Source: Bacteroidales bacterium H4
GTDB lineage: Bacteria > Bacteroidota > Bacteroidia > Bacteroidales > Muribaculaceae
DNA length: 63,656 nucleotides
Direction: 5' to 3'
Assembly (NCBI GenBank): GCA_001701165.1
Contig: DAAP01000045.1
Span: 1 to 63,656 of the forward strand
Within the stretch, counting starts at the first letter, position 1. Every line of letters starts with the position of its first letter. Shown here one piece after another: positions 52,827-62,041 of the stretch. Position numbers and translations under genes: made by a program. Below the pieces are notes generated by a model, which worked only from the letters and a program-made list of their open reading frames with translations, was not told the DNA's origin and ran no database searches.

Positions 52827-53840
52827 ATGAAGCAGAAGGGAGGCAATGGCATAGGAGTTGTTGTCGCGGCGTATAATGCGGCGGCATGGCTCGGGCGTTG
52901 TCTGGATAGTGTGCTGGCGGCTGCGGATGTAGACGCGGCAGACGTGTGTATCGTGGTGGCGGATGACGGCAGTACGGACGGCACGGCGGCTATTGCGCAG
53001 CGCTATGCGTCGGCGGACGGAAGGGTACAGCTACTGAAGCTGACTCATGGCGGACAGGCGGCGGCACGCGCGGCGGCTATCGCGGCTTTGCCTGCGCAGG
53101 TCGACCGGGTGATGATTGTCGATGCCGATGACACAATTCCGCGGCAGTCGTTGTCGCAGATGGCCGCACGCCTTTCGCCTGATATAGACATGGTTATCGC
53201 CAACGTGGCAAAGTATACGGCGGAGGCGAATGCACCTACTTTGTATATGGACGCCGAGGCTGTGGCCGAGGGCAAGTCCTACGAAAAAACATCGTCCGGG
53301 CCGGTCTTGCGGCTGACACCGGCTGAGGCGTTAGAACGAATGCTGAACAATGACATTCCGAATTTTACGCATGGCATGGTGGTTCGGCGAAGCCTCTTCG
53401 GTCGTATCGATTGGGACACGCATCCGTCGATGACCAATGCCGAAGACGCGATGTTGCAGTTGCTGCTCGCCTCGGCCGCCACGGGCGCGGTGGTGCTGCT
53501 CCCCGATGTTGTCGCCTACGAGTATCGTCAGCGCCCCGGGACATTGTCGTCGATGTCCAGGGTAACGCCCGAAGGCATTGCACGTGTTTGGAGGGCCGTG
53601 TCGGCAGTGCCCTCGATGCCTCGAGCCGCCTTGGTGCGCTGGGGTCTCGGGCTGATGCACCTGTACCTTATAGGACGCGGAGTATGGATACCGCAAGATT
53701 ACGAGCCACTGCGCGATATCGTTCGCTTGGCGCGACACACGCCGTTGCACAGTCGGCGTCATCGCCGCGTACTGTGGATGCTCCGTTGTCCGTGGCTGCG
53801 ATATGTGGTCACGTGTCGCCATCGCCGGCACATGCGCTGA
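52827..53840 (+). CDS. Family 2 glycosyltransferase
   Basis: 337 residues. GT-A fold: GVVVAAYNAAAWLGRCLDSVL, the nucleotide-binding VVADDGSTDGTAAIA and the metal-binding DAD in VMIVDADDTIPRQSL. The acceptor region has NAEDAMLQLLLAS (ED motif). The C-terminus is basic with HRRHRRVL and HRRHMR, so perhaps membrane-associated. Transfers a sugar from a nucleotide sugar to a glycan or lipid acceptor; the substrate cannot be read. Placed directly after the surface cluster but with its own promoter, so a role in glycosylating its products is only a guess. Confidence 0.85.
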   Translation: MKQKGGNGIGVVVAAYNAAAWLGRCLDSVLAAADVDAADVCIVVADDGSTDGTAAIAQRYASADGRVQLLKLTHGGQAAARAAAIAALPAQVDRVMIVDADDTIPRQSLSQMAARLSPDIDMVIANVAKYTAEANAPTLYMDAEAVAEGKSYEKTSSGPVLRLTPAEALERMLNNDIPNFTHGMVVRRSLFGRIDWDTHPSMTNAEDAMLQLLLASAATGAVVLLPDVVAYEYRQRPGTLSSMSRVTPEGIARVWRAVSAVPSMPRAALVRWGLGLMHLYLIGRGVWIPQDYEPLRDIVRLARHTPLHSRRHRRVLWMLRCPWLRYVVTCRHRRHMR

Positions 53841-53858
53841 TATACTTGAAATTTAGTA

Positions 53859-53889
53859 TTGTTCGTATTATGCTTTTTGTCTAACTTTG
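53859..53889 (+). promoter_or_regulatory. Promoter of the TonB receptor gene
   Basis: TTG (53859-53861), 20 bp, TAACTTTG (53882-53889); ATG 53946 is 56 bp downstream. Confidence 0.7.
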
Positions 53890-53945
53890 CGGCCGAGAAT
53901 TAGGGGCAGTTATTGTCCTCGTAAAGCTACAAGTAACTGAACGAC

Positions 53946-55925
53946 ATGAAGATGATATTACGATACATGACTATGGCGGCGGCCGCATCCACTATGGCGA
54001 CAGCCATGGGCGCCGAGGTGGCGGATACGGACAGCGTGACAATGCTGCACGGCGTCGTTGTCAGCGCCGGTCAAGGCGTAAAGTCGCGTGTGCGCACCAC
54101 CAATACGGATATCATCGGCTTAGGGCAATTGCGCCGCGCCGCTTGCTGTAACCTCAGCGAGTCGTTTATCTCCAATCCCTCGGTAGATGTCAGCTATTCG
54201 GACGCCGCCACCGGCGCCAAGCAAATCAAGTTGTTAGGACTCAGTGGAACTTATGTCCAGATGCTCATTGAAAATATTCCCAACCTGCGCGGCGCGTCCA
54301 TACCATATAGTCTCGGATATGTGCCCGGACCGTGGATGCAGTCAATACAGGTCTCCAAAGGTGCGGCGAGTGTCAAAAACGGATACGAGAGCATTACCGG
54401 ACAGATTAATGTCGAATTCCTTAAGCCGCAGGGTACCGACGGGGTGCGTGCCAATGCGTATTTTGACTCGCAGTTGAAGGTCGAAGCCAATGTCGACGGC
54501 AGCATCCACCTCAATGACAAACTGTCCGCCTCCCTGTTGCTGCACTTCGAGAATCGCCAACGCGAGCATGACGGCAACGGCGACGGGTTCATGGATATGC
54601 CGCGCATACGTCAGTACAACGCCATGAATCGCTGGGCATACGTCTCGGACAGTTGGATATCGCAACTGAGCGTACGCGTACTGCGCGACGAGCGCACAAG
54701 CGGTATGAGCCGCCACGGCCATACGGACGCCTCTATCCCGTATTACGGCGTCAGCGTCACCACCAACCGCTATGAAGCTCAGTGGAAAAATGCCTATATG
54801 TTCCAAGATGCGTCCAACAGCAGCCTGGCGTTGATGTTGCACGGCTCGTGGCACGATGCGTCCAACACCTTCGGGACAACCGATTACGATGTCACCCAGA
54901 AAAACGGCTATGCGCAACTGCTTTTCGAGAGTGATATCACCCCGGCTCATAACATTAGCGTCGGCGCGAGTCTCAATCACGATTACTTCAAAGAGGAACA
55001 TTCGTCCGACTTGACCATGGGGCAGACCCCGACCGAGACCACCGCAGGGGTGTACGCCCAGTACACCTTCAAGGACGGCGACCGTTGGACAGTGATGCCC
55101 GGCATACGTTGGGACCACTCATCGGTATACGGCAGCTTTGTCACGCCGCGACTGCACATCAAGTATACGCCTACAAAGGTATTGACGATGCGTGCCGCCG
55201 TAGGCAAAGGCTACCGCACGCCGCACGCCTTGGCCGAGAATACGCCGTTGCTGGCTTGCGGGCGCACCTTCTACTTCGCGGACAGTTTCAGACAGGAAAA
55301 AGCGTGGAATTACGGTCTGTCCGCCTCGCTCAATGTCCCCGTTGCCGGGAAAAATCTCGAGCTAAATGCCGAATACTACTACACGCGCTTCTCCGACCAG
55401 ATGGTCATAGACGTAGACGGAGCTATGGGACCCAATAGTATATATTTCAGCAATCTGGACGGCACCAGCCGCAGCCATACGGCACAGATAGATGCCACAT
55501 ATCCGTTCATCGAGGGCTTCAGCGCCACCGCCGCCTTCCGCCTCAACGATGCACGCACGACATACAACGGCGAGCTGCGTCTGCGTCCGCTGACATCGCG
55601 CTACAAAGGACTGCTGACGCTGTCGTACAAAACACCGATGGACATCTGGCACTTCGATGTCACCGGACAGCTCAATGGTCGAGGCGAATTGTATGACCGC
55701 TCGGAATACCCGACGTACTTCAATCTCCAGGCTCAAATCACTCGCGAATTTCGCCTGTTTGACCTCTACATCGGCGGAGAAAATCTCACCAACTACAAGA
55801 TGAAAGACCCCATAATCGGAGCGTCAAATCCTTGGAATCCCGGCTTCGATGCCACGCAAGTTTGGGGACCCACGGACGGCGCAATGGCATACATCGGCAT
55901 ACGCTTCAAACTCGAAAAATTCTGA
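53946..55925 (+). CDS. TonB-dependent outer-membrane receptor (metal-linked)
   Basis: 659 residues. Signal peptide to about residue 22, plug domain (LRRAACCNLSESFISNPSVDVSYSD, LLGLSGTYVQMLIENIPNLRG, VSKGAASVKNGYESITGQINVEF), then a 22-strand-type barrel (YTFKDGDRWTVMPGIRWDHSS, YTPTKVLTMRAAVGKGYRTPHALAENTPLLACG) ending in the typical FKLEKF. It imports a ligand with TonB energy. The next gene encodes a secreted HMA metal-binding protein, so copper or another metal is the likely cargo. Not a SusC type: no SusD partner. Confidence 0.9.
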   Translation: MKMILRYMTMAAAASTMATAMGAEVADTDSVTMLHGVVVSAGQGVKSRVRTTNTDIIGLGQLRRAACCNLSESFISNPSVDVSYSDAATGAKQIKLLGLSGTYVQMLIENIPNLRGASIPYSLGYVPGPWMQSIQVSKGAASVKNGYESITGQINVEFLKPQGTDGVRANAYFDSQLKVEANVDGSIHLNDKLSASLLLHFENRQREHDGNGDGFMDMPRIRQYNAMNRWAYVSDSWISQLSVRVLRDERTSGMSRHGHTDASIPYYGVSVTTNRYEAQWKNAYMFQDASNSSLALMLHGSWHDASNTFGTTDYDVTQKNGYAQLLFESDITPAHNISVGASLNHDYFKEEHSSDLTMGQTPTETTAGVYAQYTFKDGDRWTVMPGIRWDHSSVYGSFVTPRLHIKYTPTKVLTMRAAVGKGYRTPHALAENTPLLACGRTFYFADSFRQEKAWNYGLSASLNVPVAGKNLELNAEYYYTRFSDQMVIDVDGAMGPNSIYFSNLDGTSRSHTAQIDATYPFIEGFSATAAFRLNDARTTYNGELRLRPLTSRYKGLLTLSYKTPMDIWHFDVTGQLNGRGELYDRSEYPTYFNLQAQITREFRLFDLYIGGENLTNYKMKDPIIGASNPWNPGFDATQVWGPTDGAMAYIGIRFKLEKF

Positions 55926-55978
55926 GCACGGCCATCATATATACATAGAATACAATACAACAATAAATACATATCGAA

Positions 55979-56332
55979 ATGAAATCCATGCTTTTAGGCG
56001 CTGCATTATTGGCTGCTGTCGCTGCCACTGCAGCCTCGACCGTAAACAACGCCACCGATTCGGTAGCCGCAAAACCCGAACAGGCCGCCAAACCGGCCAA
56101 AGTCAACCCCATAGACACCCTGGTAGTGACCACCGACCCGCAGATGCACTGCTCGAGCTGCGAAAACCGTATCAAGCAAAACATCCGTTTTGTCAAAGGA
56201 ACAAAGCACATCACCACCAACCTCGAAGACCAAACCGTGACCATAGTCTACGACAGCCGTAAGTCCACCCCGCAGGACTATACCAAAGCCTTTGATAAAA
56301 TCGGCTACGCCATCACCCCCGCCAAAAACTAA
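55979..56332 (+). CDS. Secreted heavy-metal-associated (HMA) protein
   Basis: 117 residues. Signal peptide (MLLGAALLAAVAATAAS), a Lys/Ala/Pro-rich linker, then an HMA domain: M57-HC58-SS-C61 in DPQMHCSSCENRIKQNIRFV, with IVYDSRKSTPQDYTKAFDKIGY. The CxxC binds Cu(I) or similar soft metals. Periplasmic. Directly follows the TonB receptor (53 bp), matching a metal-import or homeostasis pair. Confidence 0.88.
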   Translation: MKSMLLGAALLAAVAATAASTVNNATDSVAAKPEQAAKPAKVNPIDTLVVTTDPQMHCSSCENRIKQNIRFVKGTKHITTNLEDQTVTIVYDSRKSTPQDYTKAFDKIGYAITPAKN

Positions 56333-56385
56333 GACCGTAATACTGCCTTAGAGGCTACAAATAATCATATAATCATAATTGCATT

Positions 56386-57153
56386 ATGAAAAAAGAAATT
56401 TTGAGTGCTATATGCGCTTGTGTATTTTCGCTTGCCGCTTTTGCAACGGACACGGTCAAAATCTCCGGTACGGTCACTGACTACAACGGCAACCCCGTTG
56501 ACTCCTGCACAGTTCTTATATATAACCCCGATTTTACAGAAGCCTACGAAACAGCAAGCGATACTCAGGGCCATTACAGCCTTGACAGTATCCCCAAGGG
56601 GAAATATGCCGCTATTGCCGCCATGCGTGTCAACGAATATCCACGAATGCTGCAAGTGGCACCCGAGGACATGAAACTCGAATTTTGGGCATGGAACGTC
56701 ATCGCAGACCGTGACATCACGCTAAACATTCGATACGGCAAGCTGGAGTTGTACGGTACGACCGCATTTTTGGAATATGGCGGCAGACGAGAAATGCTCA
56801 TCTATACGCGCCCGATGAGCGTCACAAAGGTCATCGCCTATCAAAACTTTGTAGACAAGGCTGACGCCGAGAAGAACTCCATCGTTACGGTAGACCCTCA
56901 ATATATGTCTTTTGACGTGTATGTAGACGGGGAACCGTTGGAAATATACTCCGTCCAACCGCTTACAATGATAGACAAAGGCAACAGCGCCGGAAATGAC
57001 ACCTGCTACCTATTGCAAGTAGAACTACCTCAGAATATATACTCCCACGATAAGCCATATGAGATTAGGGTGGTAGGGCACAATTCGCAATATGACGAAC
57101 ACGGCGAAAGCGTATACTACCTCGAACCGCCGAAATACGACAAGAGAAAATAG
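56386..57153 (+). CDS. Secreted carboxypeptidase-regulatory-like domain protein
   Basis: 255 residues. Signal peptide (EILSAICACVFSLAAFA), then a CarboxypepD_reg-like beta sandwich: VKISGTVTDYNGNPVDSCTVLIY, YETASDTQGHYSLDSIPKGKYAAIAA, then DITLNIRYG. The rest (residues 120-255) is beta-rich and not recognised. Predicted periplasmic or outer-membrane associated. Spacing of 53 bp from the HMA gene allows co-transcription. Confidence 0.75.
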   Translation: MKKEILSAICACVFSLAAFATDTVKISGTVTDYNGNPVDSCTVLIYNPDFTEAYETASDTQGHYSLDSIPKGKYAAIAAMRVNEYPRMLQVAPEDMKLEFWAWNVIADRDITLNIRYGKLELYGTTAFLEYGGRREMLIYTRPMSVTKVIAYQNFVDKADAEKNSIVTVDPQYMSFDVYVDGEPLEIYSVQPLTMIDKGNSAGNDTCYLLQVELPQNIYSHDKPYEIRVVGHNSQYDEHGESVYYLEPPKYDKRK

Positions 57154-57191
57154 GCCGTCGTACTTTGCTCGGCGATGCGGCGGTGGGGGTA

Positions 57192-57223
57192 TTTGCGCAA
57201 TCGGGCGAAAAGTGTTACCTTTG
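57192..57223 (+). promoter_or_regulatory. Promoter of guaB
   Basis: TTTG (57192-57195), 20 bp, TACCTTTG (57216-57223); ATG 57264 follows after 40 bp. Confidence 0.75.
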
Positions 57224-57263
57224 TGGGCAATAAATACTAACCCCCTTCAGCAACAATACCGCT

Positions 57264-58745
57264 ATGTCATTTATTGCCGACCGCGTCCTCATGGACGGCC
57301 TTACCTTTGACGATGTGCTGCTTGTGCCGGCATATTCGGAAGTATTACCGCGTGACGTCAGCTTACTGACTCGTTTTTCTCGCAACATCACCCTGAACAT
57401 TCCCGTGGTTTCTGCCGCTATGGACACTGTCACCGAAGCGTCCATGGCCATTGCCATTGCACGCGAAGGTGGCATAGGCGTCATACACAAGAACATGGGT
57501 ATCGCCGAACAGGCACGCCAGGTACACATGGTCAAGCGTGCCGAAAACGGCATGATTTACGACCCGGTGACTATAGCTCCGGACAAGACCGTGGGAGACG
57601 CCTTGACGCTGATGGCCGAATATCACATAGGAGGCATTCCGGTAGTGGATGCCGGAGGAATTTTGGTAGGCATAGTGACCAATCGCGACCTGCGTTTCGA
57701 GAGCGACCTACGCCGTCCCATCAAGGCCGTAATGACTTCGGAACGGCTCGTAACCACAGCCCCCGGCACAACGCTCGAAGACGCCGCCCGCATACTGCAC
57801 CGCCACAAAATTGAGAAGCTCCCGGTGGTGGATGCCGAAGGACGCTTAGTAGGCTTGGTGACTTATAAGGACATTACCAAGGCCAAAGACAAACCCAATG
57901 CATGCAAAGACGCCCTGGGACGTTTGCGCGTGGCCGCCGGTATAGGCGTCACTGCTGACAGCCTCGAACGCGCCTCGGCACTGGTGGATGCCGGAGTGGA
58001 TGCTCTGGTCATCGATACGGCGCACGGGCACAGCCGAGGCGTCATTGACACCCTGCATTCGGTCAAGGACGCCTTCGGCGACCGCGTGGATGTCGTCGTG
58101 GGCAATATAGCCACCGGCGAGGCCGCTCGCTTCCTGGCCGACAACGGCGCCGACGGCGTCAAGGTCGGCATAGGCCCGGGGTCGATATGCACCACGCGAA
58201 TCATTGCCGGAGTGGGCGTGCCACAGCTCAGCGCAGTCTACGATGTGTCCACGGCCCTCAAGGAGTACAACATACCCTTAATTGCCGATGGCGGCATACG
58301 ATACAGCGGCGACATCGTCAAGGCTCTGGCTGCCGGCGGCAATTCGGTGATGCTTGGCGGAATGCTGGCCGGCGTAGAGGAGTCTCCCGGCGACACCATC
58401 ATCTTCAACGGCCGCAAGTACAAGTCGTACCGCGGCATGGGGTCGCTCGAAGCCATGGAGCGTGGCAGCAAGGACCGCTACTTCCAAGGCTCGGAAACGG
58501 ATGCCAAGAAACTTGTGCCCGAAGGCATAGCCGCACGTGTCCCGTACAAAGGCTCGCTTTACGAGGTTGTATACCAGATGATTGGCGGGCTGCGTGCCGG
58601 CATGGGCTATTGCGGAGCCAAAGACATCGAGGCACTGCATCAGGCACGCTTCACGCGCATCACCGCCGCCGGTGTCAACGAAAGCCATCCGCACGACGTC
58701 TCCATCACCAGCGAAGCCCCCAATTACAGCTCGGCCGCGCGGTGA
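57264..58745 (+). CDS. guaB: IMP dehydrogenase
   Basis: 493 residues. IMP + NAD+ to XMP, first committed step to GMP. TFDDVLLVPAYSEV start, two CBS domains (about 95-215: VGDALTLMAEYHIGGIPVVDAGG, LEDAARILHRHKIEKLPVVDAEG), the catalytic loop GPGSICTTR with C309, and GGIRYSGDIVKALAAGGNSVMLG with the flap YRGMGSLEAM. Cytosolic tetramer. Strong promoter of the -33/-7 type upstream. A short GC-rich hairpin follows the stop. Confidence 0.96.
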   Translation: MSFIADRVLMDGLTFDDVLLVPAYSEVLPRDVSLLTRFSRNITLNIPVVSAAMDTVTEASMAIAIAREGGIGVIHKNMGIAEQARQVHMVKRAENGMIYDPVTIAPDKTVGDALTLMAEYHIGGIPVVDAGGILVGIVTNRDLRFESDLRRPIKAVMTSERLVTTAPGTTLEDAARILHRHKIEKLPVVDAEGRLVGLVTYKDITKAKDKPNACKDALGRLRVAAGIGVTADSLERASALVDAGVDALVIDTAHGHSRGVIDTLHSVKDAFGDRVDVVVGNIATGEAARFLADNGADGVKVGIGPGSICTTRIIAGVGVPQLSAVYDVSTALKEYNIPLIADGGIRYSGDIVKALAAGGNSVMLGGMLAGVEESPGDTIIFNGRKYKSYRGMGSLEAMERGSKDRYFQGSETDAKKLVPEGIAARVPYKGSLYEVVYQMIGGLRAGMGYCGAKDIEALHQARFTRITAAGVNESHPHDVSITSEAPNYSSAAR

Positions 58746-58755
58746 TGCGGCAATT

Positions 58756-58773
58756 GTGCGCACTTTTGCGCAC
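58756..58773 (+). terminator. Hairpin after guaB
   Basis: GTGCGCA, loop CTTT, TGCGCAC. No T tract follows; a weak terminator or processing site. Confidence 0.35.
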
Positions 58774-58845
58774 GCCGGGAACAATAAAAAGCATGCTTCT
58801 GCGTTATACAATAGCTATAAAACCGAACGCCTAAAATTTCTATAA

Positions 58846-60789
58846 ATGAAAAAACTCCATCTATCAGCCGCCATCGCGGTTACTGCTATGGCCATAACGG
58901 CTGCCGCAGCATCCGATCCGGTATTGATGACAATCAACAAGGTGCCAGTGCGCTTGAGCGAGTTCGAGTATCTTTACAACAAGAACAACTCACAGCAATT
59001 GCAACCTCAGACACTTGACGAATATGTGGACATGTTTGTCAACTACAAGTTGAAAGTGGCTGCCGCCGTAGCTGCCGGCATGGATACCACGGCTTCGTTC
59101 CGCAACGAATTCGAGGGATATGCCGCCGAGCTGGCTCAGGCGCGTATGGTGGACTCCACCATCTACGACTCGCTGCTGCACGAGGCTTACGACCATGCAC
59201 GCGAACTGCGCTATGTCAGCCATATCATGCTGCCGCCCTCCGATGGCACCACCTCGACGGAGGCTGCTATGGCCCACGCCGACTCGATACGCAATGCCAT
59301 CCTGTCCGGCACCACCACCTTTGAGGACGCAGCCGCTGCATCCATAGATCGTGCCAGTGCCACTCGTGGCGGACGCATGGGCTGGGTACTGCCCGGCCGC
59401 TTCCCCTGGCCCTTCGAAAAGGCGTCCTATGACACCCCGTTGGGTGGTATCTCGCCTGTAATCAATTCGGGCTTCGGCCTCCACATCATACGCGTGGACG
59501 AAATCAAACCCAATCCCGGCGAGGTTGAAGCCGAGCACATTCTCAAGCTCACGCACGGTAAGACCCCCGAAGAGGCCGAACATGCACGCGTGGCAATAGA
59601 CTCGATATACAACGTGGTGACACAACCCGGAGTGGACTTTGAGGACGTTGCACGCCGCGAAAGCGAAGACCCGGGGAGCGCCAAGCAGGGCGGCAAGCTC
59701 GGATGGTTCAGCTCGGGGATGATGGTCGCCCCCTTCGACTCGGCGTCCTTCGCCATGCAAGTGGGCGAGATTTCGCGCCCGGTAGCCACAGCCTACGGAT
59801 ACCACATCATCCACAAAACCGGCGCACGCCCCGTGGCATCATTCGAAGATATGCGCCAATCGCTTGAGCAGCAAATCAACGGCGACGAACGCGGACAACT
59901 GCCTGCACAACGCCGTCTCGATGCCTTGGTACAACAATACAAGGGACAGGTGTCGGACGACGGCCTGGCAAAAGTCCGCCACATCATTGAAGAATGCGGC
60001 CGCTACGACTCGACAGCCATAGAGGCACTCAAAGCCTCCACCATCCCCGTATACACCGTGGCCGACAAAAAATATACCATAGCATCCGTGATGCCGGCCA
60101 TGCCCGTCACCGCGTCTATGGATGTGGACAACGCCATGACGATGCTGCGCAATACAACCAACCGCGTCATGCGTGACAAAGTTGCAGAGATTTACCGCAA
60201 GGATTTGGTAAACATCGACCCCGATTACCGCAATATCTACAATGAATACCGCGATGGCATCCTGCTGTACAACATCTCCAATCAGGAGGTATGGGAACGA
60301 GCCGCCAAGGATACCACCGGACTCGAAAAATACTTTGCGGAACATCGTGCCGACTACACATGGAAGGCTCCCAAGTTCAAAGGCTACATCATCTTTGCAA
60401 CCAACGACAGCGTACAGACCGAAGTCAAAGCATTCACCGACAGCCTTGACGCCGCCGGCGCCACCTTCACACGCGAGGCTTTGGTTAAGATGATAGACAA
60501 ACGCTTTGGCCGAGACGCCAAGGTGGAACGCGTCCTTGCTGCCAAGGGCGACAACGCCATCACCGACTATCTGGCTTTTGACGGCCCAAAACCCGAAAAC
60601 CAGAAGATGCGTTGGCAAAGCTACTATGCGTATCGAGGCCGAATCATAGATCAGCCCGAAGATGCCTTCGATGTTCGCGGACAAGTCACCACCGACTATC
60701 AGGCACTACTCGAAAAAGAATGGGTCAAGAAACTGCACAAGCGCTTCCCGGTTAAAATCAATCGTAAAGTGCTTGCGAAAGCCAAATAA
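58846..60789 (+). CDS. Periplasmic peptidyl-prolyl isomerase with two parvulin domains (SurA-like)
   Basis: 647 residues. Signal peptide (AAIAVTAMAITAAAA). SurA-N-like chaperone region with RLSEFEYLYNKNNSQ, then two PpiC domains: about residues 120-220 (YVSHIMLPPSDG, GGRMGWVLPGRFPWPFEKASY, GFGLHIIRVDEI) and about 225-330 (VEAEHILKL, GSAKQGGKLGWFSSGMMVAPFDSASF, AYGYHIIHKT). The rest is helical, ending PVKINRKVLAKAK. It should help outer-membrane proteins fold. Could serve the barrels and TonB receptors of this window. Confidence 0.88.
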   Translation: MKKLHLSAAIAVTAMAITAAAASDPVLMTINKVPVRLSEFEYLYNKNNSQQLQPQTLDEYVDMFVNYKLKVAAAVAAGMDTTASFRNEFEGYAAELAQARMVDSTIYDSLLHEAYDHARELRYVSHIMLPPSDGTTSTEAAMAHADSIRNAILSGTTTFEDAAAASIDRASATRGGRMGWVLPGRFPWPFEKASYDTPLGGISPVINSGFGLHIIRVDEIKPNPGEVEAEHILKLTHGKTPEEAEHARVAIDSIYNVVTQPGVDFEDVARRESEDPGSAKQGGKLGWFSSGMMVAPFDSASFAMQVGEISRPVATAYGYHIIHKTGARPVASFEDMRQSLEQQINGDERGQLPAQRRLDALVQQYKGQVSDDGLAKVRHIIEECGRYDSTAIEALKASTIPVYTVADKKYTIASVMPAMPVTASMDVDNAMTMLRNTTNRVMRDKVAEIYRKDLVNIDPDYRNIYNEYRDGILLYNISNQEVWERAAKDTTGLEKYFAEHRADYTWKAPKFKGYIIFATNDSVQTEVKAFTDSLDAAGATFTREALVKMIDKRFGRDAKVERVLAAKGDNAITDYLAFDGPKPENQKMRWQSYYAYRGRIIDQPEDAFDVRGQVTTDYQALLEKEWVKKLHKRFPVKINRKVLAKAK

Positions 60790-60812
60790 GCCACTTCCAC
60801 AAGACAACGACA

Positions 60813-60846
60813 CGGATGCCGCTTCCCACCGGGGGAACGGCATCCG
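60813..60846 (+). terminator. Hairpin between the foldase and adenosyltransferase genes
   Basis: CGGATGCCG (60813-60821) and CGGCATCCG (60838-60846), with an inner TTCCC/GGGAA stem. No T tract follows. Confidence 0.45.
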
Positions 60847-60879
60847 CGCCACATAAACACCATAAAGACACCCTGCAAT

Positions 60880-61431
60880 ATGAAGATATACACACGTACC
60901 GGCGATGCAGGCACCACCTCTCTGGTGGGCGGTACTCGCGTCAGCAAAACGCATCCACGCCTCGAAGCTTACGGCACCGTGGACGAAGTCAACAGCCACC
61001 TCGGACTATTGGCATCGTATGACATCCCCGAAGCCGACCGCAAAACACTGCATTGGCTGCAAAACAGACTCTTTGACCTCGGATGCCAACTGGCTACCGA
61101 AGAAGACAGCAAATGGCAGCCGCGAGCAATTACGGCTGACGATGTAGCACAACTCGAGGCACTCATAGACGAAGTAGACACAGCCCTGCCGCGCCACAAC
61201 CGCTTCATACTGCCCGGCGGAACAACGGCTGCGGCCCAGGCACACGTCGCACGCACGGTGGCTCGCCGCGCCGAACGCGACATGCTGCGCTTAGACCATG
61301 CACTCGGTGACGAAAAAATCGCTCCCGAGGCACTCAAGTTTATCAATCGGCTCAGCGATTATCTCTTCGTGATTGCCCGACATCTGAACATTGTTGCCGA
61401 ATGCGAAGAAATTTTTTGGGAACAAGAGTGA
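60880..61431 (+). CDS. Cob(I)alamin adenosyltransferase, PduO type
   Basis: 183 residues. ATP + cob(I)alamin to adenosylcobalamin. PduO signature start MKIYTRTGDAGTTSLVGGTRVSK, YGTVDEVNSHLGLL, WLQNRLFDLGCQLATEED, FILPGGTTAAAQAHVARTVARRAERDM and LKFINRLSDYLFVIARHLN. Cytosolic trimer. It makes the cofactor for methylmalonyl-CoA mutase and similar enzymes; none are in this window and I see no cobalamin riboswitch before it. Confidence 0.93.
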   Translation: MKIYTRTGDAGTTSLVGGTRVSKTHPRLEAYGTVDEVNSHLGLLASYDIPEADRKTLHWLQNRLFDLGCQLATEEDSKWQPRAITADDVAQLEALIDEVDTALPRHNRFILPGGTTAAAQAHVARTVARRAERDMLRLDHALGDEKIAPEALKFINRLSDYLFVIARHLNIVAECEEIFWEQE

Positions 61432-61449
61432 TAATTCAAGCAAATAATG

Positions 61450-61457
61450 TATCTTTG
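61450..61457 (+). promoter_or_regulatory. Promoter box for the DUF2795-like gene
   Basis: TATCTTTG, 91 bp before ATG 61549. No clear -33 element. Confidence 0.45.
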
Positions 61458-61548
61458 CACTCCTTTTGACGGCAACGCGTCACGCACAACCGCCGAAACG
61501 CAAAACACATTTACACACACAACCAAATCAAAGCATATATAACACGCT

Positions 61549-61770
61549 ATGTATTGGACACTTGAACTCGCGACCAAACTTGAAGACGCCCCTTGGCCCG
61601 CGACCAAGGACGAGCTCATAGACTACGCAACACGCTCCGGCGCCCCGATGGAAGTTATTGAAAACCTACAAGAGATTGAAGACGAAGGCGAGACTTACGA
61701 AAGCATCGAAGACATCTGGCCCGATTACCCCAGCAACGACGACTTCTTCTTCAACGAGGACGAATATTGA
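61549..61770 (+). CDS. DUF2795-type small acidic protein
   Basis: 73 residues, acidic. MYWTLELATKLEDAPWPATKDELIDYATRSGAP-like start, then IENLQEIEDEGETYESIEDIWPDYPSNDDFFF. This matches the small DUF2795 proteins common in Bacteroidetes, of unknown function. Terminator after it. Confidence 0.85.
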   Translation: MYWTLELATKLEDAPWPATKDELIDYATRSGAPMEVIENLQEIEDEGETYESIEDIWPDYPSNDDFFFNEDEY

Positions 61771-61807
61771 CCTCGATAAAACATCGGAACAAAACATAGA
61801 AAAACAA

Positions 61808-61850
61808 AGCGATATGAAATCCGCACGGAATTTCATGTCGCTTTTTGTTT
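61808..61850 (+). terminator. Rho-independent terminator
   Basis: AGCGA-T-ATGAAAT and ATTTCATG-TCGCT with loop CCGCACGGA, then a T-rich run. Confidence 0.85.
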
Positions 61851-62041
61851 TGAATGCATCGGGTTAAAGCCGTAAATCACAGCCTTTGTGAAATATTGCC
61901 TTTTGAGAAATTGTCGATGTCGGTACTTGCTTCTGTTTGACCCCGCAAATTTACCGCTTTGGGAGGGATAGCCATAACGCATATAAGCCATAACGATATC
62001 TAAGAGGCGATAAATCGGCCAATCGAAAGGATGGTAGTTTT

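Noticed and set aside
58278..58811. Antisense frames over guaB and the foldase (also 59839-60684)
   Set aside because: Shadows of well-identified genes.
60790..60879. Cobalamin riboswitch before the adenosyltransferase gene
   Set aside because: The gap is only 90 bp and holds a simple hairpin; no conserved B12-box pattern seen.
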